The notes: generated by a model from the letters alone, not told the origin. A stretch of 64,000 nucleotides of DNA from Anderseniella sp. Alg231-50 (GCF_900149695.1 NZ_LT703007.1:124001-188000), one strand, 5' to 3'. Positions 1-9,766 are shown, numbered from the stretch's first letter. Made by a program: numbers and translations.

Positions 1-700
1 TCGGCTGACACGCTTATCGGTGGCGCAGGTGACGATACGCTGAAAGGCAAGGCTGGCGAGGACGTCTATGTCTACACCTCCGGTGACGGCAACGACATCA
101 TTGACGAAGGTGCATATGGGCTTGGCGACATTCTCAGACTTACCGATCTCAACGCCGCAGATGTGCAGTTATCCAGGTCAGGCAGCACTCTGCTGATCAC
201 CGATCTGACCACCGGACAGGTCATTACCGACCAGTGGCACTTCTTCGTAACGCCCAACAACGGCATCGAGACAATCGAGTTCGCGGACAGCTCGTCCATG
301 GATTATGCAACCATCGCCGCCAATGCCTGGATACGCGGCACGTCAGGCAACGAAACCCTCACCGGCAGTTCATCGGCCGACACGCTTTCCGGCCTGGCCG
401 GCAACGATACGCTGAAGGGCAAGGCCGGCGACGATGTCTATGTCTACTCATCCGGTGACGGTGATGACATCATTGACGAAGGCGTTTACGCAATCGGTGA
501 CATTCTGCGGTTTACCGACCTCAATGCCGTGGACGTGCAATTGTCCAAGTCCGCCAATGACCTGTTCATCACGGACGTGACGACCGGTCAGGTCATCACC
601 GACAAATGGCACTTCTATTCCATCGCAAACTGGGGAATTGAAACCATCGAGTTCGCCGACGGTTCAAGCTGGACCTATGAAACCATCGGCGCGGTGGCCA
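1..700 (+). repeat. Tandem 372-bp coding repeat in the RTX gene
   Basis: Bases 1-372 and about 373-700 encode near-identical modules: both open with SADTL, pass through DTLKGKAG and VYVY, and reach GDGxDIIDEG, then the IETIEFAD segment. The phase is 372 bp (124 codons). A third, shorter and diverged unit starts near 745. The array probably continues upstream of the window. Confidence 0.75.
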
Positions 701-1041
701 GAATCGGAACCACGGCCCTGGCTGACACAGCCTCCGGCACCACCGGCGATGATCTGATCATAGGACTTGGCGGCAATGATACGCTGACAGGCCTTGCCGG
801 TGCCGACACCTTCGTGTTTGCCGCCGGTGACGGATCAGACACGATCACCGACTTCAGTGTGGCCGACGCCGACCGGATTGATGTGTCTGCCTACGGCCTT
901 GCATCGAACACCGGCTTTACCGGCTTCAGCTTTGACGGAACCGATACCATTGTCGACTTCAATGGCATCGATCAGGTCACTGTCGCAGGCATCGATCTTA
1001 CCACACAGCCAAATCCGGATGATGTGTTCATCTTTGTGTAG
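1..1041 (+). CDS. RTX-type calcium-binding repeat protein, C-terminal part
   Basis: The reading frame is open from base 1, so the gene begins outside the window and only its last 346 residues are seen. Glycine/aspartate nonapeptides of the hemolysin-type calcium-binding class recur (GGAGDDTL near residue 11, LAGNDTLKGKAGDD near 131, GLGGNDTLTGLAGADTF near 259). Between them lie about 100-residue segments with DxGDDIID and IETIEFAD motifs. The first two units are a 124-residue tandem duplication. Such proteins bind calcium outside the cell and are usually exported by type I secretion using an uncleaved C-terminal signal; the acidic, hydrophobic tail ending DVFIFV fits this. No ABC exporter genes are visible here. 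The biological role (adhesin, enzyme or S-layer-like) cannot be told without the N-terminus. Confidence 0.85.
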   Translation, partial: SADTLIGGAGDDTLKGKAGEDVYVYTSGDGNDIIDEGAYGLGDILRLTDLNAADVQLSRSGSTLLITDLTTGQVITDQWHFFVTPNNGIETIEFADSSSMDYATIAANAWIRGTSGNETLTGSSSADTLSGLAGNDTLKGKAGDDVYVYSSGDGDDIIDEGVYAIGDILRFTDLNAVDVQLSKSANDLFITDVTTGQVITDKWHFYSIANWGIETIEFADGSSWTYETIGAVARIGTTALADTASGTTGDDLIIGLGGNDTLTGLAGADTFVFAAGDGSDTITDFSVADADRIDVSAYGLASNTGFTGFSFDGTDTIVDFNGIDQVTVAGIDLTTQPNPDDVFIFV

Positions 1042-1166
1042 GCAGGTGCAGGGTGTGAATACGGCACAACACCACCCTCACAGGACGAAATGAGACTATC
1101 GCGCGGGTGAGCAAGGAGCTAAACCCAAGACCAGTTTCCTTGAACCCGCACGAGAGCCTGCCCGCC

Positions 1167-1865
1167 ATGTCATTCGTCATACCTGATCCCATCCGCACCA
1201 CCCTGCCCGTCGCCGGTACCGCCGACACGTTCCCGGTGCGCCGGGTCTACTGCGTTGGCCGCAATTATGCGGCGCATGCCATCGAGATGGGACACGATCC
1301 GGACCGGGAAGACCCGTTCTTCTTTCTAAAGTGCCCGGAGAACATCGTCACTGCCAATGGCAGCGGCGAGATTACTTTCCCCTACCCGTCTGCCTCAAAC
1401 GATGTCCATCACGAGATTGAAATGATCGTAGCGCTCAAATCCGGCGGCAGGGACATCGCGCTGGATGACGCGCTGGGCCATGTCTATGGCTATGGTGCCG
1501 GTCTCGACATGACACGCCGCGACCTGCAGGGCGAAATGAAAAAAGCGGGACGTCCGTGGGAGATCGGCAAGGCGTTTGACCACTCAGCCCCCATGACCGG
1601 GCTCGTGCCTGTGTCTCAGGCAGGGCATCCGGACGCGGGAGCAGTCAGGCTCAAGGTCAATGGAGAAGTTCGCCAGCAGGGAGACCTGAACCAGATGGTC
1701 TGGAAAGTGCCGGAAATGATTTCCTACCTGTCCGGGCTGTTTGAACTGGCGGCAGGAGACCTGATCATGTCGGGCACCCCGTCAGGGGTCGGCCCTGTGG
1801 CGCGCGGTGACCTGATGGAAGGTTTTGTGGAAGGGGTCGGCGGGTTTCAGTGCAGGGTTGTCTGA
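1167..1865 (+). CDS. Fumarylacetoacetate hydrolase (FAH) family protein
   Basis: A 232-residue single-domain FAH-fold protein of the usual size for fumarylpyruvate or acylpyruvate hydrolases. The fold motifs are in order: VYCVGRNYAAH near residue 26, LKCPENIV near 53, the metal-binding HHEIEM around 75, GYGAGLDMTRRDLQ around 108 and MSGTPSGVGPV near 205. The family cleaves C-C bonds in diketo acids with a divalent metal, typically in aromatic-ring catabolism. A longer frame opens at a GTG at 1107, but family alignments begin near the ATG at 1167, so that start was chosen. No aromatic pathway genes flank it, so the substrate is unknown. Confidence 0.85.
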   Translation: MSFVIPDPIRTTLPVAGTADTFPVRRVYCVGRNYAAHAIEMGHDPDREDPFFFLKCPENIVTANGSGEITFPYPSASNDVHHEIEMIVALKSGGRDIALDDALGHVYGYGAGLDMTRRDLQGEMKKAGRPWEIGKAFDHSAPMTGLVPVSQAGHPDAGAVRLKVNGEVRQQGDLNQMVWKVPEMISYLSGLFELAAGDLIMSGTPSGVGPVARGDLMEGFVEGVGGFQCRVV

Positions 1866-1987
1866 ATGGCGGTGGCCAGGTTCGCGCCCCAGCCAAGCGG
1901 GTTGATCAGTCCCATTGCCCAGGCTGCATTAATTGCCACTCCGGCAGACAAATCCGCGATAATCACCCATTTACCGACCTTGAACAT
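1847..1987 (-). CDS. Possible small hydrophobic peptide
   Basis: A 46-residue reading frame starting at an ATG at 1987 encodes one predicted membrane-spanning stretch (VIIADLSAGVAINAAWAMGL) followed by INPLGWGANLATAI. Its 3' end overlaps the end of the FAH gene head-on. The composition looks protein-like, but there is no clear Shine-Dalgarno sequence. It could be a small membrane protein or a chance frame. Confidence 0.25.
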   Translation of the reverse strand: MFKVGKWVIIADLSAGVAINAAWAMGLINPLGWGANLATAIQTTLH

Positions 1988-2162
1988 TTTGTAGAGCATG
2001 TCGAAACCGTGCCTTTTTGATACACCATCGCTACGTCCCATTAAGAACTTAGCAAGGCACGGGCCAGTTGGCACTTTATTGGTGGTCGAACAGCTTTACT
2101 CAGCACTTCGTGCTTCGCGCCGTTCTCCAACCCTGAACAACCCTTGTGATGAACTCCTCCGA

Positions 2163-2345
2163 GACACGAAGTGCCGAGGCAAGGCCGACTGGCCGTCGCA
2201 CGAAGTGCGCCCCCGCGGAGCGCAGCCGTCAGGCTGCTGGCGTGAGCGGAATAAACCCCGACACGAAGTGCCGGGGCAAGGCCGACCGGCCGCCGCACGA
2301 AGTGCGCCCCCGCGGAGCGCAGCCGTCAGGCTGCTTGCGTGAGCG
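2163..2345. repeat. Two direct copies of a 97-bp-phase GC-rich repeat
   Basis: Bases 2163-2248 recur at 2260-2345 with only a few mismatches, in phase 97. Each copy carries short palindromic pieces (CACGAAGTGC twice, CCGCGGAGCG) and ends in GGCTGC(T/G)-GCGTGAGCG. A further partial GCACTTCGTGC palindrome lies at about 2104. The stretch 1866-2374 otherwise holds no convincing gene. It resembles the dispersed palindromic intergenic repeats common in alphaproteobacteria. Confidence 0.7.
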
Positions 2346-2374
2346 AGACAATGTTTCTTCAAACAGCGCCGGTC

Positions 2375-3787
2375 TCAACACTCCGGCAGGTTCACCGCGA
2401 GACCGCCGAGGCTGGTCTCCTTGTATTTCTCCGACATGTCTTCGCCGGTCTGGCGCATGGCTTCGATGCAATTATCCAGTGGCATGAAATGCTGGCCGTC
2501 ACCATGCAGCGCAAGCGATGCCGCCGACACCGCCTTGATGGCACCCAGGCCGTTACGCTCGATACAGGGCACCTGTACCAGGCCGCCGACCGGGTCGCAG
2601 CTCATGCCGAGATGATGTTCCAGAGCTATCTCAGCAGCATTTTCGACCTGCTCATTGCTGCCGCCGAGGGCTGCACACAGCCCCGCCGCGGCCATTGCGG
2701 CGGCTGAGCCGACCTCACCCTGGCAACCCACTTCAGCGCCTGAAATCGATGCATTGTGCTTGATCAGTCCGCCGATGGCGGCAGCAGTGAGCAGAAACGT
2801 CCGCAGGCCTTCGTCACTGGAACCGATGCAGTGATCGCGGTAATAGCGCATCACCGCAGGAACTACGCCGGCCGCGCCATTGGTTGGCGATGTCACCACC
2901 TTGCCGCCGGCGGCATTTTCCTCGTTCACCGCCATGGCGTAGACCGACATCCAGTCATTGGCCACATGCGGCTGCGCCATGTTTGAACCGCGTTGTTCAA
3001 CCAGACGCTCATGTATCTTTTTCGCACGCCGGCGCACATTCAGGCCACCGGGCAGGATGCCGTCCTCGCGAAGCCCGCGATCGATGCAGCCCGACATGGT
3101 TTTCCAGATACCGTCGAGGCGCTCATTCAGGTGCGACGGATCGATATGAGCCTGCTCGTTGGTGCGCTTCATTTCAGCAATGGTCTTGCCGTGTTTCGCG
3201 CCCAGCGCCAACATTTCCTGCGCGGTTGAAAACGGGTACCGGTAACCGGCCTGCTTCTTCGCCGTTTTCAGACCTGCCGGTGTTCGATCCAAATCCGCAA
3301 GTTCGTCCGCGGTCAGGATGAATCCGCCACCGATGGAGTAATAGGTTTCCTCCAGCCGCAGGGCGCCGGCAGCATCGAATGCCCGCAGCACCATGCCGTT
3401 TGCATGACCTTCCAGCGGCGGCCCGTAGTCAAAAACCAGATCCTCGTCCGGGTTGAACTTCAACGGCTCCAGGCCTTCGGGCTCTACGGTGCGGGATTTC
3501 GCAACCTCCGCCAGAGCCGCCTCAGCATGATCAGGATCAATGGTGGCGGGTTCAAAACCGCACAGGCCCAGTATCACTGCCCGGTCTGTAGAATGGCCCT
3601 TGCCGGTAAACGCCAGCGAGCCGTGCAATGTGCACTGCACGTGGGACGGTGCACCGGAGCCGGGTATCGGCGTCTTGCCGGAGCGCAGGTCATCCAGGAA
3701 CCGCGCCGCCGCCGTCATCGGCCCCATCGTATGGGACGAGGATGGGCCGACGCCGATCTTGAAGATATCGAATACGGACAGGAACAT
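2375..3787 (-). CDS. sdaA: L-serine ammonia-lyase (serine dehydratase), single chain
   Basis: A 470-residue iron-sulfur L-serine dehydratase that converts L-serine to pyruvate and ammonia in the cytoplasm. The N-terminal beta domain opens with [18 protein letters not shown] (residues 6-23). The catalytic alpha domain carries the three cysteines expected to hold the [4Fe-4S] cluster: C355 in [12 protein letters not shown]397 in MSCDPVGG and C408 in VPCIERN. Beta and alpha domains are fused, as in the E. coli SdaA type, and full length is present. It is the last gene of a leftward series, separated by 109 bp from the next gene upstream, so it probably has its own promoter. Confidence 0.97.
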   Translation of the reverse strand: MFLSVFDIFKIGVGPSSSHTMGPMTAAARFLDDLRSGKTPIPGSGAPSHVQCTLHGSLAFTGKGHSTDRAVILGLCGFEPATIDPDHAEAALAEVAKSRTVEPEGLEPLKFNPDEDLVFDYGPPLEGHANGMVLRAFDAAGALRLEETYYSIGGGFILTADELADLDRTPAGLKTAKKQAGYRYPFSTAQEMLALGAKHGKTIAEMKRTNEQAHIDPSHLNERLDGIWKTMSGCIDRGLREDGILPGGLNVRRRAKKIHERLVEQRGSNMAQPHVANDWMSVYAMAVNEENAAGGKVVTSPTNGAAGVVPAVMRYYRDHCIGSSDEGLRTFLLTAAAIGGLIKHNASISGAEVGCQGEVGSAAAMAAAGLCAALGGSNEQVENAAEIALEHHLGMSCDPVGGLVQVPCIERNGLGAIKAVSAASLALHGDGQHFMPLDNCIEAMRQTGEDMSEKYKETSLGGLAVNLPEC

Positions 3788-3896
3788 GGCGGTTGAGCTC
3801 CGGCTAAAGCGCTAGAAGTATCTGAATACTGCATTGGTGCAGTTCAATGTACGACACCAAAATAGCAGATCACGCCACGACCTGCAGGAATGAGGT

Positions 3897-4901
3897 TCAC
3901 CTAACTGCAGCATGCATGCGCTGCTTCCTTTCGCGGATCACGCGGGTTGCTTCATCGGAACCATCATGAAACGTCCCGAACCAGCGATCCCACGGCATTT
4001 CCTGGTTGCCGTAATTGCACTCGAAAAACCGGTGATGCAGCTGGTGATAGAAGGTGCCCAGCGCCAGTCTTCGCTTGTCCCTGATCAGCAGGTCCTCATA
4101 GCCGGTGTGGGTCATGGCCGCACCCAGCGCCTGGTAATGCAGATGGTAGATCACATGGAGCGGATGAGATGCGGCTACCACATGGATCAAGACCGATGAG
4201 AAGTACAAAAGATGCTCGACCGGATGCATGGATGCACCGGACCACGGGCCGACGCTGACATTGCGATGATGCAGAGAATGAAAATGCCGGTAGAAAAACG
4301 GCACATGCAGCAAGCGGTGTACCCAGTAGAAATGGAAAGCCGACCAGATCGGCACCAATACAAAGAAGGCCAGGAACCATATGGGGTTAGCCGTAAAACT
4401 TGTGGTCGGCAGGTATCCGTTGGCCATTGCCCACCAGGTCACCACCTGGAACCCCGTCCAGAACAGGACACCGCTGCCCAGAGACCAGAACATGTTGTCG
4501 TGCACCTGGTTTTTGAAGGCAAACGTCCGGCTGCCGCTGGTCATGTCGCGATGGTCGAACTTGAGCTTTTTCCCCTGCCCCCGCCTGATGTAGAAATACC
4601 AGTGCAGCGATCCGGCAACGGCCAGCATCAGTCCCATGTTGACCAGCCAGGTCTGGATGATCCAGCCGGGCGCGAATGTCCTTGCATCCTCCAGGCCAGG
4701 ATAGAGAAAATACCACGCTGCAATCGAGATCAGCAGCAACAGCACCCGTTCGCTCAGTGACAGCCAGTTGCGCGCGAACCAGCGAGCCAGGAATCCGAAA
4801 TCCGGCGGCCATGCGAAAATAGACTTGTCCGCCAGAGGCAGTTCAGGGTGATAGTTCCACTTGCTGCGCGGTGCGGGTTCGGGTACCCGCTCAGTGGGCA
4901 T
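3897..4901 (-). CDS. Sterol desaturase / fatty acid hydroxylase family protein
   Basis: A 334-residue integral membrane di-iron enzyme. Hydrophobic segments lie at about 54-70, 82-100, 142-160 and 174-194. The histidine clusters of the fatty acid hydroxylase superfamily are HRLLH (195-199), HSLHH (208-212) and HQLHH (286-290), with further histidines at 226-230. Such enzymes hydroxylate or desaturate lipid chains or sterols using O2; the substrate cannot be read from the sequence. Its start overlaps the end of the upstream aldolase gene by 11 bp, so the two are translated from one mRNA. Confidence 0.9.
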   Translation of the reverse strand: MPTERVPEPAPRSKWNYHPELPLADKSIFAWPPDFGFLARWFARNWLSLSERVLLLLISIAAWYFLYPGLEDARTFAPGWIIQTWLVNMGLMLAVAGSLHWYFYIRRGQGKKLKFDHRDMTSGSRTFAFKNQVHDNMFWSLGSGVLFWTGFQVVTWWAMANGYLPTTSFTANPIWFLAFFVLVPIWSAFHFYWVHRLLHVPFFYRHFHSLHHRNVSVGPWSGASMHPVEHLLYFSSVLIHVVAASHPLHVIYHLHYQALGAAMTHTGYEDLLIRDKRRLALGTFYHQLHHRFFECNYGNQEMPWDRWFGTFHDGSDEATRVIRERKQRMHAAVR

Positions 4902-5655
4902 AATCGGAGCCTTCGTCGTCGAGGATGGCCTTCAGTTCGTTCAGATGACAGTCAGCCTGACCGGGATACTCCTCGATCTCGCGCGCGGTTTTTTCTGCCA
5001 CGTCGTCAGACAGTACTTTCAGTTTGCGGCCGGTCCACAAGGCCTTGATGTAGGTTTCGGCGGCACGTTCAAAATAATACATGCGGTTGAACGCATCGGC
5101 GACGGTGTTACCGATGACCATGATGCCGTGATTCCCCATGATCAGCACTTTTTTGGACGGGTCCGACAGTTGCCGGCAGGCACGCTCGGCTTCCTCTTCA
5201 AACGCCAGGCCGCCATACTGGTCGTCGATCGCATAGCGATTGAAGAACACTGCGCAGTTCTGGTCGATCGGCGGCAGGCCCGGATCGTCCAGCGTGGCCA
5301 GCACGGTTGCATGAATGGAATGTACATGCAGCGCCACCCGGGCATGCGGGCACAACCGGTGAATGGCACCGTGCAGTCCCCATGCAGTGGGGTCCGGCGC
5401 GTCCGGCCGGTTCATTGCATCGGGGTCATTGGCATCGAGCAGCAACAGGTCAGACGCCTTGATACGTGCAAAATGCATCTGGTTGGGATTCATCAGGAAC
5501 TGCGTTCCGTCTTCATTCACGGCGACAGAGAAATGATTGGCGACACCTTCATGCATGTTCAGCCGGGCGGTCCACCGGAAGGCGGCAGCCAGGTCAGCGC
5601 GGATTTCCGGGTGATCGAGGCGGTTGGGACGCAATGGCGTGGCGGCAACAGTCAT
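4891..5655 (-). CDS. Class II aldolase/adducin family protein
   Basis: A 254-residue protein with the class II aldolase fold. The zinc-binding HVH pair is at 110-112 (in ALHVHSIHATV), and a distal histidine lies in MGNHGIMVIG. The upstream NHFSVAV around residue 40 matches the substrate-loop region. Family members are aldolases (fuculose-phosphate, rhamnulose-phosphate), epimerases, or less-defined hydroxylated-substrate lyases. Length and motifs resemble the uncharacterised proteobacterial group rather than AraD or FucA. It sits directly upstream of, and overlaps, the sterol desaturase-family gene. Confidence 0.88.
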   Translation of the reverse strand: MTVAATPLRPNRLDHPEIRADLAAAFRWTARLNMHEGVANHFSVAVNEDGTQFLMNPNQMHFARIKASDLLLLDANDPDAMNRPDAPDPTAWGLHGAIHRLCPHARVALHVHSIHATVLATLDDPGLPPIDQNCAVFFNRYAIDDQYGGLAFEEEAERACRQLSDPSKKVLIMGNHGIMVIGNTVADAFNRMYYFERAAETYIKALWTGRKLKVLSDDVAEKTAREIEEYPGQADCHLNELKAILDDEGSDYAH

Positions 5656-5756
5656 CGGCTTGTCTCCTTCACGATGTCATGACGACGTCATGCTCCGAAG
5701 GATGTTTCAATTTTCGTTGGCCCGCAATGAAAAATGCAAGGAGCAAGGTGAAGTTT

Positions 5757-7004
5757 TCAATCAGGTCCGGCAGCGACCGTTTCGACCTGCTTGCAGGCGA
5801 ATGCCGCTGCGCCCTCGCCCGCTGCCTTCCCGGTTGCGAAACAGGCCTGCAGCAGGTATCCGCCGGTCGGCGCATCCCAGTCCAGCATCTCGCCACACAC
5901 GAATACGCCCGGCAGCTTTGTCAGCATGAAATTTGCGCCCACCTCAGCTGCCGCAATACCACCGGCTGACGAGATCGCCCTGTCAATCGAGCGAATCCCC
6001 GTAACCTTCACCTTAACCGTCTTGAGACTGTGGGCAAGCTCGTCATCTGTGCGCACAGTCTCCGGATCAACGCAATCGCGCCACACGGATATGGCCTGGG
6101 GCGACATCCCGGCAGCCTTGCGCAACCTGTTGGACAACGACTGTTTGCGGGGAACCTTGGCAAGTCTTGCGGCCAGCTGGCTCACATCAAGATCAGGGCG
6201 CAAATCAAGTTGCAGGTCACACTGACCCGAGTTCGACAGGGAATCACGCAACTCGCGCGACACTGCATAGATCGCACCGCCTTCAAGTCCTGATCGGCTG
6301 ATCATGGCCTCACCACGCACCGTGCGCCCGGCCAGCGTCAGGGCAATGCGCTTCAGTGGCGCTCCGGCATGGCGGGCAACGGTCATATCCGACCACTTGC
6401 ATTCCACACCGGCGTTAGACGCAACCAGCGGTGCAACCTCAATGCCTTTGCCTGTCAGTATCGACACCCAGCTGCCGTCGGCGCCAAGACGCGGCCAACT
6501 GGCTCCTCCCAGTGCCAACACGCATACATCAGCGACAACGCGGGAGCCATCTGAAAAACCCAGAACACCGTCATGGCCCCAATCGGTCCAGCGCTGGCGC
6601 GTTTCGAATGCGACACCCAGTTCATCCAGTTCGCGCAACCATGCCCGCAACAGGGGCGACGCCTTGAAACTGCGGGGGAACACCCGGCCCGACGATCCAA
6701 CAAATGTCTCCTCGCCATGGCCATCAGCCCAGGCACGCAGGTCATCCGGAGAAAACCGCTTGATGGCCGGACCAAGCCAGGCGGATGCATCGGCATACCG
6801 CTGTAGAAACCCATCAATGGGTTCAGAGTGGGTCAGGTTCAGGCCCCCCCTGCCCGCCATCAGGAACTTGCGGCCAACGGACGGCATGCGCTCAAAGACC
6901 GTCACTCGAAGCCCCGCCCTGGCCATGACGTCAGCCGCCATCAATCCGGCAGGGCCAGCCCCGATTACCGCACCCGTTGCCGGGCGCGAAAGCCTAGATG
7001 GCAT
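5757..7004 (-). CDS. FAD-dependent oxidoreductase, HI0933 / TIGR03862-type flavoprotein
   Basis: A 415-residue flavoprotein. The N-terminal dinucleotide fold reads AVIGAGPAGLMAADVMARAG at about residues 11-30, followed by GRKFLMAGRGGLNLTHS, a signature of the HI0933/YhiN family. A C-terminal ATGGVxxxE-like segment reads SSAGGIAAAEV, and FVCGEMLDWDAPTGGYLLQ completes FAD binding. The physiological substrate of this family is not established. The open frame extends to 7055, but the ATG at 7004 puts the FAD motif at the expected distance. The gene overlaps the end of the GNAT gene by 11 bp, indicating co-translation. Confidence 0.9.
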   Translation of the reverse strand: MPSRLSRPATGAVIGAGPAGLMAADVMARAGLRVTVFERMPSVGRKFLMAGRGGLNLTHSEPIDGFLQRYADASAWLGPAIKRFSPDDLRAWADGHGEETFVGSSGRVFPRSFKASPLLRAWLRELDELGVAFETRQRWTDWGHDGVLGFSDGSRVVADVCVLALGGASWPRLGADGSWVSILTGKGIEVAPLVASNAGVECKWSDMTVARHAGAPLKRIALTLAGRTVRGEAMISRSGLEGGAIYAVSRELRDSLSNSGQCDLQLDLRPDLDVSQLAARLAKVPRKQSLSNRLRKAAGMSPQAISVWRDCVDPETVRTDDELAHSLKTVKVKVTGIRSIDRAISSAGGIAAAEVGANFMLTKLPGVFVCGEMLDWDAPTGGYLLQACFATGKAAGEGAAAFACKQVETVAAGPD

Positions 7005-7560
7005 AGCCGCGCTCGAAATACTCTTCTGCGAGCAGCCGGTAGATTTCCACATCATGGGCGCGATTGAGGCCAGTCGATCCGGGCATCACGGTGCGTTGCA
7101 TTGAAAACCCGAGCTTGCCGGCAATACGGGCTGACGCAAGATTTGGCGCCATGACCTTGCACCACACCTCGGTTGCGTCGAGACGCTCGATGGCCATGGC
7201 GCACAACACTTCGCCCATCATGGTTCCGGCACCGGTGTCCCAGACCGTCGGGTCGACACCCCAGCCAACTTCCGCAGCACCACCACCAAGCAGCCAGATA
7301 AAACCGTCGGCAATCAGTTCCCCGGTACCTGCATCAACCGCGCACAGCCTGAAATGCCTTCGATTGCGGGATTTCTGCCGGGCCAGATGGCGTTTGAGGA
7401 CAACATCGATTTCTGCCACCGAGCCGAGTTTCACGGCCAGCCAGCGGTTGTATTCCGGCCTTGTCATGAAGCGCGCCAAAGCCGTGGCATCGCCGGCCTG
7501 CCATTCACGAAAGCTGAGACCAGGCATTGTCACCTGCGGCAGTAACAGTTCGGTTGACAC
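6994..7560 (-). CDS. GNAT family N-acetyltransferase
   Basis: A 188-residue acetyltransferase resembling the RimJ/RimL group. Features are LSFREWQAGDATALARFMTRPE at the N-terminus, the strand ELIADGFIWLL, the acyl-CoA-binding region GAGTMMGEVLCAMAIERL, and VWCKVMAPNLASARIAGKLGFSMQ, whose N-x-x-S-x-x-x-x-x-K-x-G-F pattern is typical of the fold. The start is a GTG preceded by GAGGA at good spacing; an ATG twelve codons in is the alternative. It is the first gene of the leftward set ending with the sterol desaturase-family gene. The acceptor is unknown. Confidence 0.88.
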   Translation of the reverse strand: MSTELLLPQVTMPGLSFREWQAGDATALARFMTRPEYNRWLAVKLGSVAEIDVVLKRHLARQKSRNRRHFRLCAVDAGTGELIADGFIWLLGGGAAEVGWGVDPTVWDTGAGTMMGEVLCAMAIERLDATEVWCKVMAPNLASARIAGKLGFSMQRTVMPGSTGLNRAHDVEIYRLLAEEYFERGYAI

Positions 7561-7735
7561 TGTATCGTCCTCACATGGAATACTGGGTCCTGACGGGCCT
7601 TGAAGAGCTGAGTCTAACTGCTTCTGTCGACATGGTCGAGGCCGCTTTCATCTTCATTGGCCTGTCGCATAAACTCGGTAGTAATCGACAAACGAAAATC
7701 CATCGCAATTGCGCCCTTACGAAGGTGAAGAAACA

Positions 7736-9766
7736 GTGTCGAACATGAACAGTCCATCATTCAGCAACAAGGCAGAGGCGTTCGAGGCCTCTGATGACAC
7801 ACCAACACACATCGTGGACACGGCAACCATTGGCGACGTTATCCAACATCGCTTCGGCCGGCGCGATGTGTTGAAAGGCGCCCTGGCCGTGACGACGGTT
7901 TCATATCTGATGGGCGGTGCTGCTTTGCCTGCCTCCGCCACGACGGAGAACACATCATCAGCATTTGACTTCAACGAATTGCAAGCGGGGATTGATGGAA
8001 ATCACCACCTGGCGGAAGGGTATGAGGCGGACATTTTACTGCGATGGGGTGATGGCCTTTTTGAAGATTCCGAAGCCTTTGATCCACGTTCCCAAACGGC
8101 CGCACGCCAGCACCGGCAGTTCGGCTACAACAATGACTATATCGGCATATTCAAGATTGCAGATCGTCCGGACAATCTGCTGATGTGCGTAAACCATGAA
8201 TACACCAACCCGGAAGTCATGTTTCCCGGCCTGACCGCGTCGCCGAAGGACAATGATTTCTCGGAGATCAATGCCCAGCTGGTAGAGGTCGAAATGGCCG
8301 CCCACGGTGTCAGTATCGTGGAACTTGAACAGCGTGACGGCAAATGGCGCGCCGTGCCTGCATCTGCATTCAACCGCCGCATTTCCGCCAGCAATACGGA
8401 AATGTCAGCCGACGGCCCTGCTGCCGGGCACCGGCGGCTCCAGACCAGTGCCGATCCGTCCGGCAAACGCATTGTCGGGACCCTGAACAACTGTGCCGGC
8501 GGGGTCACGCCCTGGGGTACGTATCTGACTGCAGAAGAAAATTTCCACGGTTACTTCTGGACAGATGAGATGGTGGACAAGGACGACAAGCAGGTGCGCC
8601 GGAAAAAGGGGCTCGGTGATGATCAGGCTGACAGCTATGCAAGGTACGGCCTTCCGGGCAACTGGTACAACTGGGGTGCGCACCAGTCCCGTTTCAACGT
8701 GGACAAGGAGCCCAATGAAGCAAACCGGTTTGGCTGGGTGGTCGAAATAGACCCGTTTGATCCCTCCTCCACACCGGTAAAGCACACCGCCCTTGGGCGG
8801 TTCGCACATGAGGGTTGCGAATGCATTGTGAACGCCGACGGGCGCACTGTGGTGTATTCAGGTGATGATGCGCGGTTTGAATACGTCTACCGCTTCATCT
8901 CCGCCAACCAGATCTCGGCTGATCGGGAGGCCAACATGGCACTGTTGTCGGAAGGAACGCTTTCGGTTGCCCGCTTCAATGCAAATGGCACGGTGGACTG
9001 GCTGCCCCTGGTTTACGGAAACGGACCGCTTGTCCCCCAAAATGGCTGGGAAAGCCAGGCACAGGTTCTCATCGACGCCAGGCTTGCCGCGAAAGCCCTT
9101 GGCGCAACACCGATGGACCGCCCGGAAGATGTTCAACCCAACGAGCAAACCGGCAAAGTTTATGTCATGCTGACCAACAACAACAAGCGCAAGAAAGACC
9201 AGATCGACAACGCCAACCCGCGTGCCGACAACCTGTTTGGGCATATTATCGAAATGACGACGCCTGGCGGCGATCATTCAGCGGATCAGTTCACATGGCA
9301 GATACTGATCAAGTGCGGAGATCCCATGGTCGCCGATGTCGGTTCCTTGTGGAACCCGGCCACCTCTGCCGATGGCTGGTTCGGGTCTCCGGACAATTGT
9401 ACAATCGACAATCAGGGCAGACTTTGGGTAGCCACTGATCAAGGCAAGAACTGGCCCAAGACCGGTAAAGCTGATGGCCTGTATGCCGTTGATACGGAAG
9501 GCGCAGCGCGCGGCACCGCGAAACTCTTCTTCCGGGTGCCGGTCGGCGCGGAGATGTGCGGCCCCTGTTTTACACCGGATTTCGAAACGGTTTTTCTGCC
9601 CGTACAACACCCCGGCACAGACGGCACCAAAGAGTTTGAAGGATTTGAAAGAGAATCAACGTTTGAGGATCCGGCAACCCGCTGGCCCGATTTCTCAAAT
9701 GACATGCCACCACGTCCATCCATTGTCGCGACCCGGAAAAAAGCCGGCGGGCGGATTGGCGGTTGA
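7736..9766 (+). CDS. phoX: PhoX family alkaline phosphatase, Tat-exported
   Basis: A 676-residue PhoX-type calcium- and iron-dependent phosphatase, expected to release phosphate from organic esters in the periplasm or outside. A twin-arginine motif FGRRDVLKG at about residues 40-48 is followed by a hydrophobic stretch ending in an AxA-like ALPASA site. Conserved PhoX segments are CVNHEYTNPE, NNCAGGVTPWGTYLTAEEN, GRFAHEGC and LWVATDQGKNW. The start was set at GTG 7736 because AAGGTGA lies seven bases upstream; an ATG at 7745 is the alternative. It stands alone, divergent from the GNAT gene. Regulation by phosphate is likely for the family, but no clear Pho box was recognised. Confidence 0.93.
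   Translation: MSNMNSPSFSNKAEAFEASDDTPTHIVDTATIGDVIQHRFGRRDVLKGALAVTTVSYLMGGAALPASATTENTSSAFDFNELQAGIDGNHHLAEGYEADILLRWGDGLFEDSEAFDPRSQTAARQHRQFGYNNDYIGIFKIADRPDNLLMCVNHEYTNPEVMFPGLTASPKDNDFSEINAQLVEVEMAAHGVSIVELEQRDGKWRAVPASAFNRRISASNTEMSADGPAAGHRRLQTSADPSGKRIVGTLNNCAGGVTPWGTYLTAEENFHGYFWTDEMVDKDDKQVRRKKGLGDDQADSYARYGLPGNWYNWGAHQSRFNVDKEPNEANRFGWVVEIDPFDPSSTPVKHTALGRFAHEGCECIVNADGRTVVYSGDDARFEYVYRFISANQISADREANMALLSEGTLSVARFNANGTVDWLPLVYGNGPLVPQNGWESQAQVLIDARLAAKALGATPMDRPEDVQPNEQTGKVYVMLTNNNKRKKDQIDNANPRADNLFGHIIEMTTPGGDHSADQFTWQILIKCGDPMVADVGSLWNPATSADGWFGSPDNCTIDNQGRLWVATDQGKNWPKTGKADGLYAVDTEGAARGTAKLFFRVPVGAEMCGPCFTPDFETVFLPVQHPGTDGTKEFEGFERESTFEDPATRWPDFSNDMPPRPSIVATRKKAGGRIGG

Noticed and set aside
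2229-2487. Several overlapping frames in the repeat region 2096-2487
   Set aside because: They arise from the GC-rich direct repeat on both strands and have repetitive translations with no start signals.
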